DNA of 64,000 nt from Bacterioplanoides sp965219715 (GTDB lineage Bacteria > Pseudomonadota > Gammaproteobacteria > Pseudomonadales > Oceanobacteraceae). This document shows, piece by piece, positions 27,566 through 36,732 of this stretch. The notes under the pieces were generated by a model. It made no database searches, had not been told where the DNA came from, and was given only the letters and a program-made list of their open reading frames with translations. The translations under genes were made by a program, and so were the position numbers. The first letter of the stretch is position 1; every line of letters starts with the position of its first letter. Location of the stretch: the NCBI RefSeq assembly GCF_965219715.1, contig NZ_OZ244785.1:1116001-1180000 (forward strand), read 5' to 3'.

Positions 27566-28105
27566 ATGGCGTTTACCCTATACGATATTGAGACGGCTCC
27601 AGAAGCAGTTGCAAAAGAGCTGGAAGCTTCACAAAAAGCGTTTGGCTTTATTCCGGGACTGCACAAAGTACTGGCAGCAGCACCAGAGGTTCTGACGGCC
27701 TATAAACAACTGCATACGGCATTTCAGAACACCAGTTTTAACAGCACCGAGCTGACGGTGGTCTGGCAGACCATCAACTATTACCACCAATGTCATTATT
27801 GCTTACCAGCACACACTGGCATTGCTCATATGATGAAGGTTGATGAAACAATTATCTCTGACCTGCAACACGGCAAAGAGTTGCAGGATGACAAACTGCG
27901 TTCATTACAGGAGACCACCCGAGCATTAGTGGATCAGCGCGGAAACCTGACAGAAGAGCAAGTCGCTGCATTTAAGGCTGCAGGTTACGGCGAACAACAA
28001 CTGTTGGAGATCGTGCTGGGATTGGCACAGAAAACCATCAGTAACTTCGCGAATCACCTGGCAGATACACCAGTGGACGAGCCGTTCCAGAAGTTCGTGG
28101 TTTAA
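27566..28105 (+). CDS. Carboxymuconolactone decarboxylase family (AhpD-like) protein
   Basis: A 179-residue protein of the AhpD/CMD fold. The motif CHYCLPAHTGIA contains the redox CxxC and downstream His of the AhpD core, so alkylhydroperoxidase-like thiol chemistry is more likely than lactone decarboxylation. GGAG sits about 9 bases before the ATG. It is divergent from the AraC-family gene that probably regulates it. Confidence 0.85.
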   Translation: MAFTLYDIETAPEAVAKELEASQKAFGFIPGLHKVLAAAPEVLTAYKQLHTAFQNTSFNSTELTVVWQTINYYHQCHYCLPAHTGIAHMMKVDETIISDLQHGKELQDDKLRSLQETTRALVDQRGNLTEEQVAAFKAAGYGEQQLLEIVLGLAQKTISNFANHLADTPVDEPFQKFVV

Positions 28106-28152
28106 TTCTTTGAGTCACCGCTGACGTTAAAAGTCATCGAACTTGTTCGGTC

Positions 28153-28181
28153 ATACCGGTTTCTATCCACGAAACCGGTAT
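28153..28181. repeat. 11-bp perfect inverted repeat before mnmC
   Basis: ATACCGGTTTC and GAAACCGGTAT form a perfect stem with a 7-base loop. There is no T-run on either side. It lies about 50 bases after the AhpD-like stop codon; it could be a weak terminator or a protein site. Confidence 0.5.
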
Positions 28182-28305
28182 TCGCACTACTCTGACAGAT
28201 ATCAAAACTACACTTGCCAGATATCCAAGAGGCATTAAATTCATTAGGCCAGAACAACAACTGCGGATAAAATATCGGCTTGTCGAACGTTATAAGCCAT
28301 CCACA

Positions 28306-30351
28306 GTGTCTAAATCAAACAGCCTTTCAAATCACCTGCCTTCTCAACCATTAACCAGCCCAGAACTGAGCTGGAATGATCAGGGACTGCCTGTTTCACA
28401 ACAGTTTGATGATCCATACTTTTCTGTTGAAGATGGCCTCAATGAAAGTCGCTATGTATTTTTACAACACAACGGCTTACCGCAGCGCTGGCAAAACTGG
28501 CAGGGAGAGTTTGATATTATCGAGACCGGTTTTGGCACCGGTTTGAATTTCCTCATGACCTGGCAGAGTTTTGCCCAGTCCCGACAGGAGTCAGGCAACG
28601 AGGACATCTGGTTACACTACACCAGTATCGAAAAATTCCCGCTGAATAAACAAGAACTCCGGCAAGCGATGGCACTCTGGCCCGAGCTCAACGAATTTAC
28701 CGAATTATTATTGCAGCAATATCCGCTGGCAGTTAACGGCTTTCATCATTTAATCTGGCCGGAACATAAAATCCAGCTGACACTGATCTTTAATGACGTT
28801 CACGACGCATTGCCACAAATAAATGGTCCGGTTCACGCATGGTATCTGGATGGTTTTGCTCCCTCAAAAAATCCTGAAATGTGGACCGATAATTTATTCC
28901 GGCAAATGCGGCGAATTAATGCATTACAGCCACATCAGGAATCAACCATAGCAACTTTTACGGCTGCTGGTATTGTTCGCCGTGGTATTAAAGGTGCTGG
29001 ATTTAATATTAAAAAAGTACCGGGGTTTGGCCGCAAACGAGAGATGCTGGCGGGTATTTATCAGCAATTTAATGGGCCAGAATTGCCTCCATTAAAATGG
29101 CATAAACCCTGGTTAGTAAATACCAACTCTCACGGCAATCAGCCTCCCAAAAAAGTTACGATTATTGGCGCTGGCCTGGCAGGTTGTACCACTGCACGGG
29201 CTTTAGCGGAACGCGGTATTGAAGTACAGATTATTGATCGCAAAGGCATCGCACAGGCCGCATCAGGCAATCCCCAGGGTGGCTTATATGTGAAACTGGC
29301 CGCTGGCGACAACGCCGTTCATACCGATTTTTATCTGGCGGCTTACCAGAGCAGCTTGCGGCACGTCGTGAACGTACTTGGCCAGGGTAAAGATGAAGGC
29401 AACTGGAAAAACTGTGGCGTCCTGCAACTGGCGTATGACGAAAAAGAAGCGCGTCGCCAGCAAAAATTTCTTCAGGCGCAATCTTATCCGCCAGAGCTGG
29501 TGCACGAAGTAACAGCAGATCAAGCCAGTGCCCTGGCGGGCTGCCCGCAATCCAGCGGCGGATTGTTCTTCCCACAAGCCGGCTGGGTTTCTCCGGCGGA
29601 ATTTTGCCAGCAGTTGATTGATCACCCTGCTATTTCTTTCGAGAAAAGAGACATCCAGGCGCTGGCAAAAAACACCGATGACTGGACCTTAACAAACAAC
29701 GCAGGCGACACACTTTTCTGCCAGCAACTGGTTATTGCCAGTGCGTTCGAAGCCAAGCAACTACTTCCCGAAGCCTATTTACCGGTTAAACGTATTCGTG
29801 GCCAGCTAAGCATCCTCGACACCAGCCTGGTGCCGAATATCAATACGGTTCTGTGTGCCCGTTCTTATATGGCGCCGTCTAAGCTCGGACTAACTTGCCT
29901 TGGTGCAACGTACAATCTGAATGATGACGACGAAAACGTTCGCGCCAGTGATCATCAGACCAATCTCGGCCATCTCAGCGATTTTGGTCCGGCCTGGGAA
30001 GATATTGATCATGACGCGGTGGTGCAGGGTCGCGTGGGCTTCCGCTGTACCACGCCGGACTACCTGCCGATGGTGGGTCGACTTCCGATGACCGATGCCT
30101 TTATTGAGGCGTTCCGGCCAATGGTTAAAAATGCCAAACACATACCCGCAGTTGAGGCGCCTCAGCTGCCCGACTTGTGGCTGAATATTGGCCACGGCTC
30201 CCGTGGTTTAGCATCAGCACCCTTGTGCGCTCAACTTCTGGCAGCCCATATAACCGGTGGCGCACTGCCACTCAGCGCTGCCATTCAGGAGGCTCTGTGG
30301 CCTGGACGATTTTTACTGCGGGATATGCAAAGAAGAAAAATTGGCGGGTAA
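28306..30351 (+). CDS. mnmC: Bifunctional tRNA mnm5s2U biosynthesis enzyme MnmC
   Basis: It completes the wobble-uridine modification mnm5(s2)U34 of tRNA in two steps. The N-terminal methyltransferase (about 1-255) has ETGFGTGLNFL and WYLDGFAPSKNPEMW. The C-terminal FAD oxidoreductase (about 280-680) has VTIIGAGLAGCTTARALAERG and ASGNPQGGLYVKL. At 681 residues it is full length. The start is GTG with no clear ribosome site; the family N-terminus fits this position (TSPELSWNDQGLPVSQQFDD). Confidence 0.94.
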   Translation: MSKSNSLSNHLPSQPLTSPELSWNDQGLPVSQQFDDPYFSVEDGLNESRYVFLQHNGLPQRWQNWQGEFDIIETGFGTGLNFLMTWQSFAQSRQESGNEDIWLHYTSIEKFPLNKQELRQAMALWPELNEFTELLLQQYPLAVNGFHHLIWPEHKIQLTLIFNDVHDALPQINGPVHAWYLDGFAPSKNPEMWTDNLFRQMRRINALQPHQESTIATFTAAGIVRRGIKGAGFNIKKVPGFGRKREMLAGIYQQFNGPELPPLKWHKPWLVNTNSHGNQPPKKVTIIGAGLAGCTTARALAERGIEVQIIDRKGIAQAASGNPQGGLYVKLAAGDNAVHTDFYLAAYQSSLRHVVNVLGQGKDEGNWKNCGVLQLAYDEKEARRQQKFLQAQSYPPELVHEVTADQASALAGCPQSSGGLFFPQAGWVSPAEFCQQLIDHPAISFEKRDIQALAKNTDDWTLTNNAGDTLFCQQLVIASAFEAKQLLPEAYLPVKRIRGQLSILDTSLVPNINTVLCARSYMAPSKLGLTCLGATYNLNDDDENVRASDHQTNLGHLSDFGPAWEDIDHDAVVQGRVGFRCTTPDYLPMVGRLPMTDAFIEAFRPMVKNAKHIPAVEAPQLPDLWLNIGHGSRGLASAPLCAQLLAAHITGGALPLSAAIQEALWPGRFLLRDMQRRKIGG

Positions 30352-30413
30352 CGACAGACTGCGCGATACCGCATTGCGATAGGTCATCGGCTCTGCGGAT
30401 GTAACAACGAGAT

Positions 30414-30650
30414 TCAGACCACCCGTTTGATTTGTTTACGCTTGGCATCCGCGATGGCACGGCTTTTCGCCTGCTCGCCGTTTAACCGAATATCGCGCAT
30501 GGTTTGCTCCAGCTCAGCACAACACTCGCGGATCTCCGCCAACTGATTTTTAAGCAGATCCACATCCTGCATCGCATCATGGATGCGGCGGCGGAGTTTA
30601 ACTTGCTGGATATCGGTAATTCGCTTCACACGGCCTCCGGAACTCAACAC
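30414..30650 (-). CDS. Small coiled-coil protein of unknown function
   Basis: A 78-residue basic, helical protein (KLRRRIHDAMQDVDLLKNQLAEIRE onward) ending in a Lys/Arg-rich tail, not recognised. The start is uncertain: GTG 30650 gives the full frame, while GTG 30629 sits only two bases after a strong GGAGG. It is the last of three short minus-strand genes that run convergent to mnmC. It could be a DNA- or RNA-binding accessory. Confidence 0.5.
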   Translation of the reverse strand: MLSSGGRVKRITDIQQVKLRRRIHDAMQDVDLLKNQLAEIRECCAELEQTMRDIRLNGEQAKSRAIADAKRKQIKRVV

Positions 30651-30695
30651 ATCACCGGCGCATTCACAGCTGGAACCCCTGAAGCAATCTCAGAG

Positions 30696-31031
30696 TTACC
30701 CCTGCCAACCCTGCTGCCGGAGAAATTCGGTCATTTCAATGTGGCAGGTCTGCTGCACCGGGTCAAATAAAAGTGTCGCCTGGCCCGATTTGAGTTGTGC
30801 CAGAACCTGAGCTTTTTTATCGCTCAATGAAAAATTGTAGTCGCCATAATCAGTGCCTTCACGGCCGACATAGTCTTCCAGAATAGCATCAAGCGCGTCA
30901 GCGCTAAGGCGCTGATAAGGCACAGCGATCACACCTTGTTCAGGCGCATCTTCCATGTGTGAGGGCAATTCATCCGTATTAGGGTTTGAGGTGTAATCAG
31001 CCGGCAAAACTGGCTTCCCTTTCCCATTCAC
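30696..31031 (-). CDS. yheU: YheU-family (UPF0270) protein
   Basis: The region VIAVPYQRLSADALDAILED and REGTDYGDYNFSLSDKKAQV match the short, widely conserved YheU family of unknown function. The frame called here is 111 residues, longer than the usual 70-80. It starts at a GTG inside the preceding gene (35-base overlap); ATG 30956 would give a more typical length. Neither start has a good ribosome site, so the N-terminus is unsure. Confidence 0.8.
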   Translation of the reverse strand: MNGKGKPVLPADYTSNPNTDELPSHMEDAPEQGVIAVPYQRLSADALDAILEDYVGREGTDYGDYNFSLSDKKAQVLAQLKSGQATLLFDPVQQTCHIEMTEFLRQQGWQG

Positions 31032-31443
31032 AGCTCATACGTAACTCTGCGTCTGACGGCGCGTGGGAACCGTTTTCTGCCTGCCAGTGAAAGGTGTGTT
31101 TACCGGACAACTCCGTTTCAAGATGAACCGTGGCATTAACCCAATACATCCCTTTCAACAGAGTTTCAAATTGTTTCAGCCAATGTTCCCATTCGTATTC
31201 GACGGCTTTGTACGAAGCCGCAAAATGGATCAGCTGAGTTTGATAGGTGCCGCTGAAGACATCTTCACCGGGCATAGAGAACATTTCGCGGCATAACAAA
31301 GACCATTCGTCATCAACTCCCAGCGGCAGATTCTGGATTGAACTCCAGTTAGCGCGACGCTGTAAACGAGCACTGAACTCATCTACAGCGGGAACATGGC
31401 GAATAACGCCATAGACAACAGATTCCTGATCAAATTGAGACAC
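30997..31443 (-). CDS. Hypothetical protein upstream of yheU
   Basis: Not recognised. A soluble 148-residue protein rich in Trp and Glu (WSLLCREMFSMPG, VEYEWEHWLKQFETLLKGM) with no signal peptide. Its 3' end overlaps the called yheU start by 35 bases, suggesting coupled expression. Confidence 0.65.
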   Translation of the reverse strand: MSQFDQESVVYGVIRHVPAVDEFSARLQRRANWSSIQNLPLGVDDEWSLLCREMFSMPGEDVFSGTYQTQLIHFAASYKAVEYEWEHWLKQFETLLKGMYWVNATVHLETELSGKHTFHWQAENGSHAPSDAELRMSCEWEREASFAG

Positions 31444-31563
31444 GAGATGTCCTTACCACTAATAGCTTCTGGCATAATAGCTGAAAGCGCCAGCAGGAAA
31501 AACCCTTGTTTTAATTCCGTTCAGGCAAAGCTGCAAATATTCCAAGCGTTTGATTCATAAACG

Positions 31564-31589
31564 AAAAACGGCGCCGAAGCGCCGTTTTT
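31564..31589. terminator. Bidirectional terminator downstream of phaC
   Basis: An 11-bp stem (AAAAACGGCGC and complement) with a CGAA loop lies 30 bases past the phaC stop codon on the minus strand, with T-runs in either direction. Confidence 0.9.
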
Positions 31590-31619
31590 ACTAGCAGAAA
31601 TGACAGCTTATGCTACCGA

Positions 31620-33434
31620 TTAACTGGCCACCACATCGATGATGCGTTGCTTAACATAACGACCTGGCGCTTCTTCTAATGTTTCCAGTTTGCCATCGCC
31701 AGGCTGACGCACGTCAACCATATCCATATCCCCCTGCTTCAGCACCCACTGCTGCCAATCCAGCCACCAGGAACCTTCGTGGTTTTCACTGCCCTGATAC
31801 CAGTCATCGGCAGACTCAGGCAGTTTCTCGTTGGTCCAGTAACCGTATTTATTGGCTTCCGGAGGATTAACAATACCAGCAATGTGACCCGAACCACCCA
31901 GTACAAAGCGGTTCTTACCGCCGAGCACTTTGGCACCGGTGTACGTTGCCTGCCACAAAGCAATATGATCCTGAGCGGCAGAGATAAAGTAGCTTGGCGC
32001 TTTAATCGCACTCAAATCGATTTTCACACCATCCAGCTCCAACGCATCCTTTTCAATCAGCTGATTGTTGAGATACATATTGCGCAGATAAAACGAGTGC
32101 ATTGCCGCTGGCAAATTAGTACTGTCGGTATTCCAGTACAGCAAATCAAATGCCGCAGGACGCTCACCTTTCAGATAATTATTAATAAAGAACGACCAGA
32201 ACAAATCATTCTCGCGCAATGTGTTAAAACTGAATGCCATTTGACGACCATCGTAATAACCCAACGCGTCCATTTGTTTTTCCAGACCTGCAATGGCGGT
32301 TTCGTTAATAAACACACCTATTTCACCCGGCTTGGAGAAGTCCATCAGTGTTGCCATAAAGGTGGCTGACTTAATGGTCTCTTTTTTCTTTTTCTTCTGA
32401 TAGGCCAGCGTGGCCGATAACAAGGTGCCACCCAGGCAGTAACCGATGGCGTTCACACCTTTTTCACCGGTCGCTTGCTCAATCGCTTCAGCTGCCGCAA
32501 TTGGGCCTTCAAGCATGTAGTTTTCAAAACCTTTATTGCGCAGCGACGGACCAGGATTAATCCAGGAAATAACAAAGACTGTATGACCCTGATCGACCAA
32601 CCATTTAATAAAGGAATTTTTCTCACGCAAATCGAGAATATAAAATTTATTAATAAACGGCGGAACCACCAACAGAGGACGTTTATAAGTTTGTGCCGTT
32701 GTTGGCGTGTACTGAATCAGCTGCATCAGGTCATTCTGATACACCACGCTGCCTTCGGTGGTCGCCAGGTTACGGCCAACCTGAAACGCACTGGTGTCAG
32801 TCATGGCAACATTCAGTGCACCACTAACGCTGGTTTCCAAATCTTCCAGCAACTGCTCCATGCCAGACACCAGATTTGAGCCGCCCGTTTCCATGGTTTT
32901 ACGGATAACTTCCGGATTCAGGTTGGCAAAGTTGGTTGGCGACAATGCGTTCACATATTGACGAACTAAATATTCAACTTTTTGACGAGAATGATCACTT
33001 AAGCCATCAGTGTCCTTGATCATTTTCATCAGAGTCTGCCCCTGTAATAAATACAGTTGCTTCATATAATCGAACATTGGGTTTTCGGACCATTGTTCGT
33101 CTTTAAATCGTTTATCACCTTTCTCCGGTGCAACAACAGGATCAACATCCTGACCCATAAAACGCAAAGCCGTTTGCTGAAACAGCTCTTGCTGTTGTTT
33201 CATCATTTCCATCTGATCAGCAATCACTTTGTTCGGATTGCTTATCATCGCTTCGCCCAGTTCACGAAATGCCTGAGTGAAGTCAGTCATAACAGAACCT
33301 GCCGGGTCCTCTGCAGTACTTGGTTGCGTTGCCATCTTTTGCCAGAAGCGGCCATATTGCTCCGCAGCACGCCCTGCCATGTCATAAAAATCTTTTACGG
33401 CAGTTTCCATGTTTTCCGTTGGCAGCCCTTTCAT
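31620..33434 (-). CDS. phaC: Class I poly(R)-hydroxyalkanoate synthase
   Basis: It polymerises (R)-3-hydroxyacyl-CoA into PHA storage granules. The 604-residue length fits class I enzymes. The lipase-like box is GYCLGG with nucleophile Cys333; the catalytic Asp lies in AAQDHIALW and the His in GGSGHIAGIVNPP. The N-terminal 170 residues are the variable helical region. It is preceded on the same strand by a phasin and a DUF6489 gene, forming a PHA cluster; no phaA or phaB genes are in the window. Confidence 0.95.
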   Translation of the reverse strand: MKGLPTENMETAVKDFYDMAGRAAEQYGRFWQKMATQPSTAEDPAGSVMTDFTQAFRELGEAMISNPNKVIADQMEMMKQQQELFQQTALRFMGQDVDPVVAPEKGDKRFKDEQWSENPMFDYMKQLYLLQGQTLMKMIKDTDGLSDHSRQKVEYLVRQYVNALSPTNFANLNPEVIRKTMETGGSNLVSGMEQLLEDLETSVSGALNVAMTDTSAFQVGRNLATTEGSVVYQNDLMQLIQYTPTTAQTYKRPLLVVPPFINKFYILDLREKNSFIKWLVDQGHTVFVISWINPGPSLRNKGFENYMLEGPIAAAEAIEQATGEKGVNAIGYCLGGTLLSATLAYQKKKKKETIKSATFMATLMDFSKPGEIGVFINETAIAGLEKQMDALGYYDGRQMAFSFNTLRENDLFWSFFINNYLKGERPAAFDLLYWNTDSTNLPAAMHSFYLRNMYLNNQLIEKDALELDGVKIDLSAIKAPSYFISAAQDHIALWQATYTGAKVLGGKNRFVLGGSGHIAGIVNPPEANKYGYWTNEKLPESADDWYQGSENHEGSWWLDWQQWVLKQGDMDMVDVRQPGDGKLETLEEAPGRYVKQRIIDVVAS

Positions 33435-33465
33435 ACATCACCTATCCATATCCGAGAGAAAGAAA

Positions 33466-33501
33466 ATAAAAAGGCCACCAAGATCAAATCCGGGTGGCCT
33501 T
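33466..33501 (-). terminator. Intrinsic terminator after the phasin gene
   Basis: GGCCACC and GGTGGCC pair at 33471-33501, with a T-run on the minus strand (TTTTTATTTTC). It lies between phasin and phaC, so it may lower phaC expression relative to the abundant phasin. Confidence 0.85.
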
Positions 33502-33518
33502 AGCTACTTCAGTCTGAA

Positions 33519-33908
33519 TTAAGCCGCTTTAGACTTAGACTTAGCAGTAGTTGCAGTGGTAGTTGTCGCAGCAGCAGAAGAACGCGCTTCTTCCATGATG
33601 CCTTCTACTTGTGCTTTAAAATCCATCGCCATGTCAGACAGTGCTTTAGCGTCGTCCATGATCTTTTTGTTCAGTGAGCTGGCAGCTTCAGCCTGAGCGG
33701 TAGTGAAAGCCTGCATGGATTCAGCATCTTTAATTTCAGATGCCTGCTTCATTTGCTCCACACCCATATCTGCGTACGACTTGATGGCGTTCAGTTGAAA
33801 TTCCGTCATCTTTTCCATGTTATCAACAAACAGCGAGTTGAATTTGGACATCGGCGCATACATGGTTTTTGCTTGCTCAGCGAATGCGTTCAGAATGTTG
33901 TCTTGCAT
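33519..33908 (-). CDS. Phasin family protein
   Basis: Small amphipathic granule-coat protein of 129 residues. It has the helical phasin pattern (FNSLFVDNMEKMTEFQLNAIKSY) and a C-terminal low-complexity tail of Ala, Thr, Ser and Lys (ATTAKSKSKAA). It covers PHA granules and controls their size. A good ribosome site (AAGGAGC) precedes the ATG. It sits between the DUF6489 gene and phaC and is followed by its own terminator. Confidence 0.9.
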   Translation of the reverse strand: MQDNILNAFAEQAKTMYAPMSKFNSLFVDNMEKMTEFQLNAIKSYADMGVEQMKQASEIKDAESMQAFTTAQAEAASSLNKKIMDDAKALSDMAMDFKAQVEGIMEEARSSAAATTTTATTAKSKSKAA

Positions 33909-34101
33909 GGTTTTGCTCCTTCAAAGGTCTAATAGCCGTAGTGGTAATCACATACTAGTTGAATTTATCTTACAGTTGCATGACATCTGCCACATAAAGT
34001 AACAGTATCTTGATTAAAATCAGTCCTTGTCATGAGAGACATGAGAACAAAGGTAACAAAATTAAATCCCTGGCTTTTATTGTCCTAAATTTTTATCGAG
34101 A

Positions 34102-34350
34102 TTATTTAGAACTATCGTTTGTATTTCCCGACATTATATTAATCATCATATTCTGAAACTGAGCCATGGCATTCATTCCTTCTTTCATCATTGGCTGATA
34201 CAAAGACATAGGGTCATAACCTTCCTCACCCGCCTGCATTTTACTCATCATTTGTGAAAATAATTCCTGCTGGAACTGCTGCACATCCGGCAGTCCCATA
34301 ACGCGACGAAACTCATCGGGCGTCATATCAAATGTGACGTTTATTTTCAT
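34102..34350 (-). CDS. DUF6489 family protein
   Basis: An 82-residue protein beginning MKINVTFDMTPDEFRRVMGLPDV, the pattern of DUF6489 proteins. ATG 34350 is chosen because AAGGA lies 8-12 bases before it; an in-frame TTG two codons earlier is unlikely. The second half is Met- and Gln-rich and helical (MSKMQAG, MNAMAQFQNMM), resembling phasin helices. Location next to phasin and phaC suggests a PHA-granule role, which is inference. Confidence 0.75.
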   Translation of the reverse strand: MKINVTFDMTPDEFRRVMGLPDVQQFQQELFSQMMSKMQAGEEGYDPMSLYQPMMKEGMNAMAQFQNMMINIMSGNTNDSSK

Positions 34351-34402
34351 AGCCAATCCTTTTTTACTACTTAAATATAAAGTTCAGAAATGAATATATA
34401 CC

Positions 34403-35563
34403 CTATTCGTCGCGGCGCAACCCTGTCCATGCGATCAGAAAAGCCACTACAGCAATCACTGCTGATAAAACAAACACTTGATCACCACCAAGTTTGTTCC
34501 AGAAAATACCACATCCCCAGGCACCAATTGCGCCACCCAGGCCAAAGCCAATGCTGGAATATAACGCCTGCCCCTGAGCCTGATTTGCGCGGCTGAAATA
34601 ATGCTGAATATACCGCATCGATACAGCATGCATGGCTCCGAAGCTGAATGCATGTAATACCTGAGCAACCAATAACAGAATTAATTGATCAGCCTGCTGA
34701 GATATCAGCAACCAACGCACCGCCGTTAAAATCAAACTTGTCATTACCCAGCCGCGCCAACTGAGCAAATGAAGCAACCGATGGAATTGCCAGAATAAAA
34801 TTACTTCTGAAAAGACACCCAACGACCACAGTAGGCCAATCGCCGATTTGCTGTACCCCAGCTGTTCCAGATAAATACTGAAAAATGTGTAATACGCACC
34901 GTGACTTATTTGCAATAACACCGTTATCGAAATAAAAACAATAACCGGTTTCTGTAATGCCTGGGATATAAAGTCTTGCCCTTTCTTTTCTTCACGCAAC
35001 GTCGCACTGGCAGAAAGAAAAAAGCCATTGGCCGTAATTAACAACATAATTACTAACATAACAGCCGGCAGGTAATTAACCGAAAGCACATCAAACAGCC
35101 AACCCAATGCAACAACGGCAACGATAAAACCAACAGATCCCCACAGCCGGATTTTCGAGTAATCGTCAATCCTATTATTAAGAGCCTGCATGGTGATGGT
35201 TTCGTACTGGGGCAACATCGCCGCCCAGAAAAAGCCATAGGCCAACATCACCAACAACATGGATGACAATGAATTCGCCCACCACACACCGGCAAAACAC
35301 AATGCGGTTAACACACCAGCCCAGCGCACCATGACCAGTGGAGATGAAAAATAACCCGCTGCATGAGCCCATAAATTTGGCGCAAGGATACGAATGGCTG
35401 CAAAAGCAGCCATCAGAAAACCAATATCTTCAGCACTGAATTCACGTGTCTGAAGAAACAGCCCCCAAAAGGGTGCAATACAACCCAGAAGTGCGAAATA
35501 AAGAAAGTAGAAAAACGATAAACGACGATATGGCACCTCAGAACGAGGCACAGGGGAATCCAT
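34403..35563 (-). CDS. MFS transporter, HcaT/MFS_1-like
   Basis: A 386-residue inner-membrane transporter with about 12 membrane segments (LSFFYFLYFALLGCIAPFWGLFL at the start). It resembles the 3-phenylpropionate-transporter-like MFS group. The substrate is unknown. It begins 15 bases after aroC on the same strand; an MFS gene after aroC is a common gene order in related gammaproteobacteria. Confidence 0.85.
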   Translation of the reverse strand: MDSPVPRSEVPYRRLSFFYFLYFALLGCIAPFWGLFLQTREFSAEDIGFLMAAFAAIRILAPNLWAHAAGYFSSPLVMVRWAGVLTALCFAGVWWANSLSSMLLVMLAYGFFWAAMLPQYETITMQALNNRIDDYSKIRLWGSVGFIVAVVALGWLFDVLSVNYLPAVMLVIMLLITANGFFLSASATLREEKKGQDFISQALQKPVIVFISITVLLQISHGAYYTFFSIYLEQLGYSKSAIGLLWSLGVFSEVILFWQFHRLLHLLSWRGWVMTSLILTAVRWLLISQQADQLILLLVAQVLHAFSFGAMHAVSMRYIQHYFSRANQAQGQALYSSIGFGLGGAIGAWGCGIFWNKLGGDQVFVLSAVIAVVAFLIAWTGLRRDE

Positions 35564-35578
35564 ATCGCCGCTCCTGAA

Positions 35579-36691
35579 TTATTCTGAAACCGGTGCCTGG
35601 GCAGCCACTACCGGAGTGTCGCACTGCACATCACCATTCTGCCCGCGATGACGCAGCAGATGATCCGTTAACACAATCGCCATCATGGCTTCGGCAATCG
35701 GTGTCGCACGAATACCAACACAAGGGTCATGGCGACCCTTGGTCACTACTTCAATCGGATTACCATCAGAGTCTATCGACTGACCAGGGATAGTAATACT
35801 GGAAGTTGGCTTCAGTGCCATATGAGCAACAATATCCTGCCCAGTGGAAATACCACCAACGATACCGCCGGCATGATTGCTGAGGAAACCTTCCGGAGTC
35901 ATCTCATCACGGTGTTCGGTACCTTTTTGTTCAACCGAATCAAAACCATCACCAATCTCGACGCCCTTAACGGCGTTGATGCTCATCAGGGCGTGAGCTA
36001 ATTCTGCATCTAAGCGGTCGAAAATCGGCTCGCCCAGACCTGGCAGCATACCGGTTGCCACAACGCTGATCTTGGCGCCAACCGAGTTACATTCGCGACG
36101 TAAAGCATCCATATACGCTTCCATTTCCGGCACAACTGCCGCATCTGGAGAAAAGAATGGATTCTGACGTACCTGCTGCCAATCGAAATTCGCCTGATCA
36201 ATTTTAATCGGACCTAACTGCGACAGATAGCCACGTACTTCGATACCTTTAGCTGCCAGTACTTTCTTGGCAATCGCACCCGCTGCTACACGCATCGCCG
36301 TTTCGCGCGCCGATGAGCGACCACCACCGCGGTAATCACGGAAGCCATACTTTTGCGTGTAGGCATAATCGGCATGCGCCGGGCGGAAGGTTTTTGCGAT
36401 ATTGGAGTAATCTTTCGAACGCTGATCGGTGTTTTCAATCAGCAAACCAATCGGAGTTCCGGTGGTTTTGCCTTCAAAAACACCCGACAGGATTTTCACC
36501 TGATCCGGCTCACGACGCTGAGTGGTGAATTTTGACGTACCCGGTTTACGCAGATCCAGGTCTCCCTGCAGGTCGGCTTCCGACAGCTCGATACCCGGAG
36601 GACAGCCGTCAACAATGGCGCCTAACGCCAGACCGTGGCTTTCACCAAAGGTGGTGACGGTAAAACTTTTGCCAAAGGTATTGCCAGACAT
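35579..36691 (-). CDS. aroC: Chorismate synthase
   Basis: The last step of the shikimate pathway, from EPSP to chorismate, requiring reduced FMN. The protein is 370 residues with family signatures GESHGLALGAIVDGCPPG, RPAHADYAY, RGGGRSSARETAMRVAAGA and RHDPCVGIRATPIAEAM. ATG 36691 gives the normal N-terminus (MSGNTFGKSFTVTTFGESHG). It is in a likely operon with prmB upstream and the MFS gene downstream. Confidence 0.97.
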   Translation of the reverse strand: MSGNTFGKSFTVTTFGESHGLALGAIVDGCPPGIELSEADLQGDLDLRKPGTSKFTTQRREPDQVKILSGVFEGKTTGTPIGLLIENTDQRSKDYSNIAKTFRPAHADYAYTQKYGFRDYRGGGRSSARETAMRVAAGAIAKKVLAAKGIEVRGYLSQLGPIKIDQANFDWQQVRQNPFFSPDAAVVPEMEAYMDALRRECNSVGAKISVVATGMLPGLGEPIFDRLDAELAHALMSINAVKGVEIGDGFDSVEQKGTEHRDEMTPEGFLSNHAGGIVGGISTGQDIVAHMALKPTSSITIPGQSIDSDGNPIEVVTKGRHDPCVGIRATPIAEAMMAIVLTDHLLRHRGQNGDVQCDTPVVAAQAPVSE

Positions 36692-36732
36692 ACTTTATAT
36701 ACTCGTATTTCTTAAAATTTTAATTACGCTGC

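Noticed and set aside
31779..32879. Long plus-strand frames opposite phaC
   Set aside because: They mirror the codon pattern of phaC, which has full family support on the minus strand.
33955..34100. Possible small RNA between the phasin and DUF6489 genes
   Set aside because: No clear promoter plus terminator pair is visible; it is more likely the phasin promoter region.
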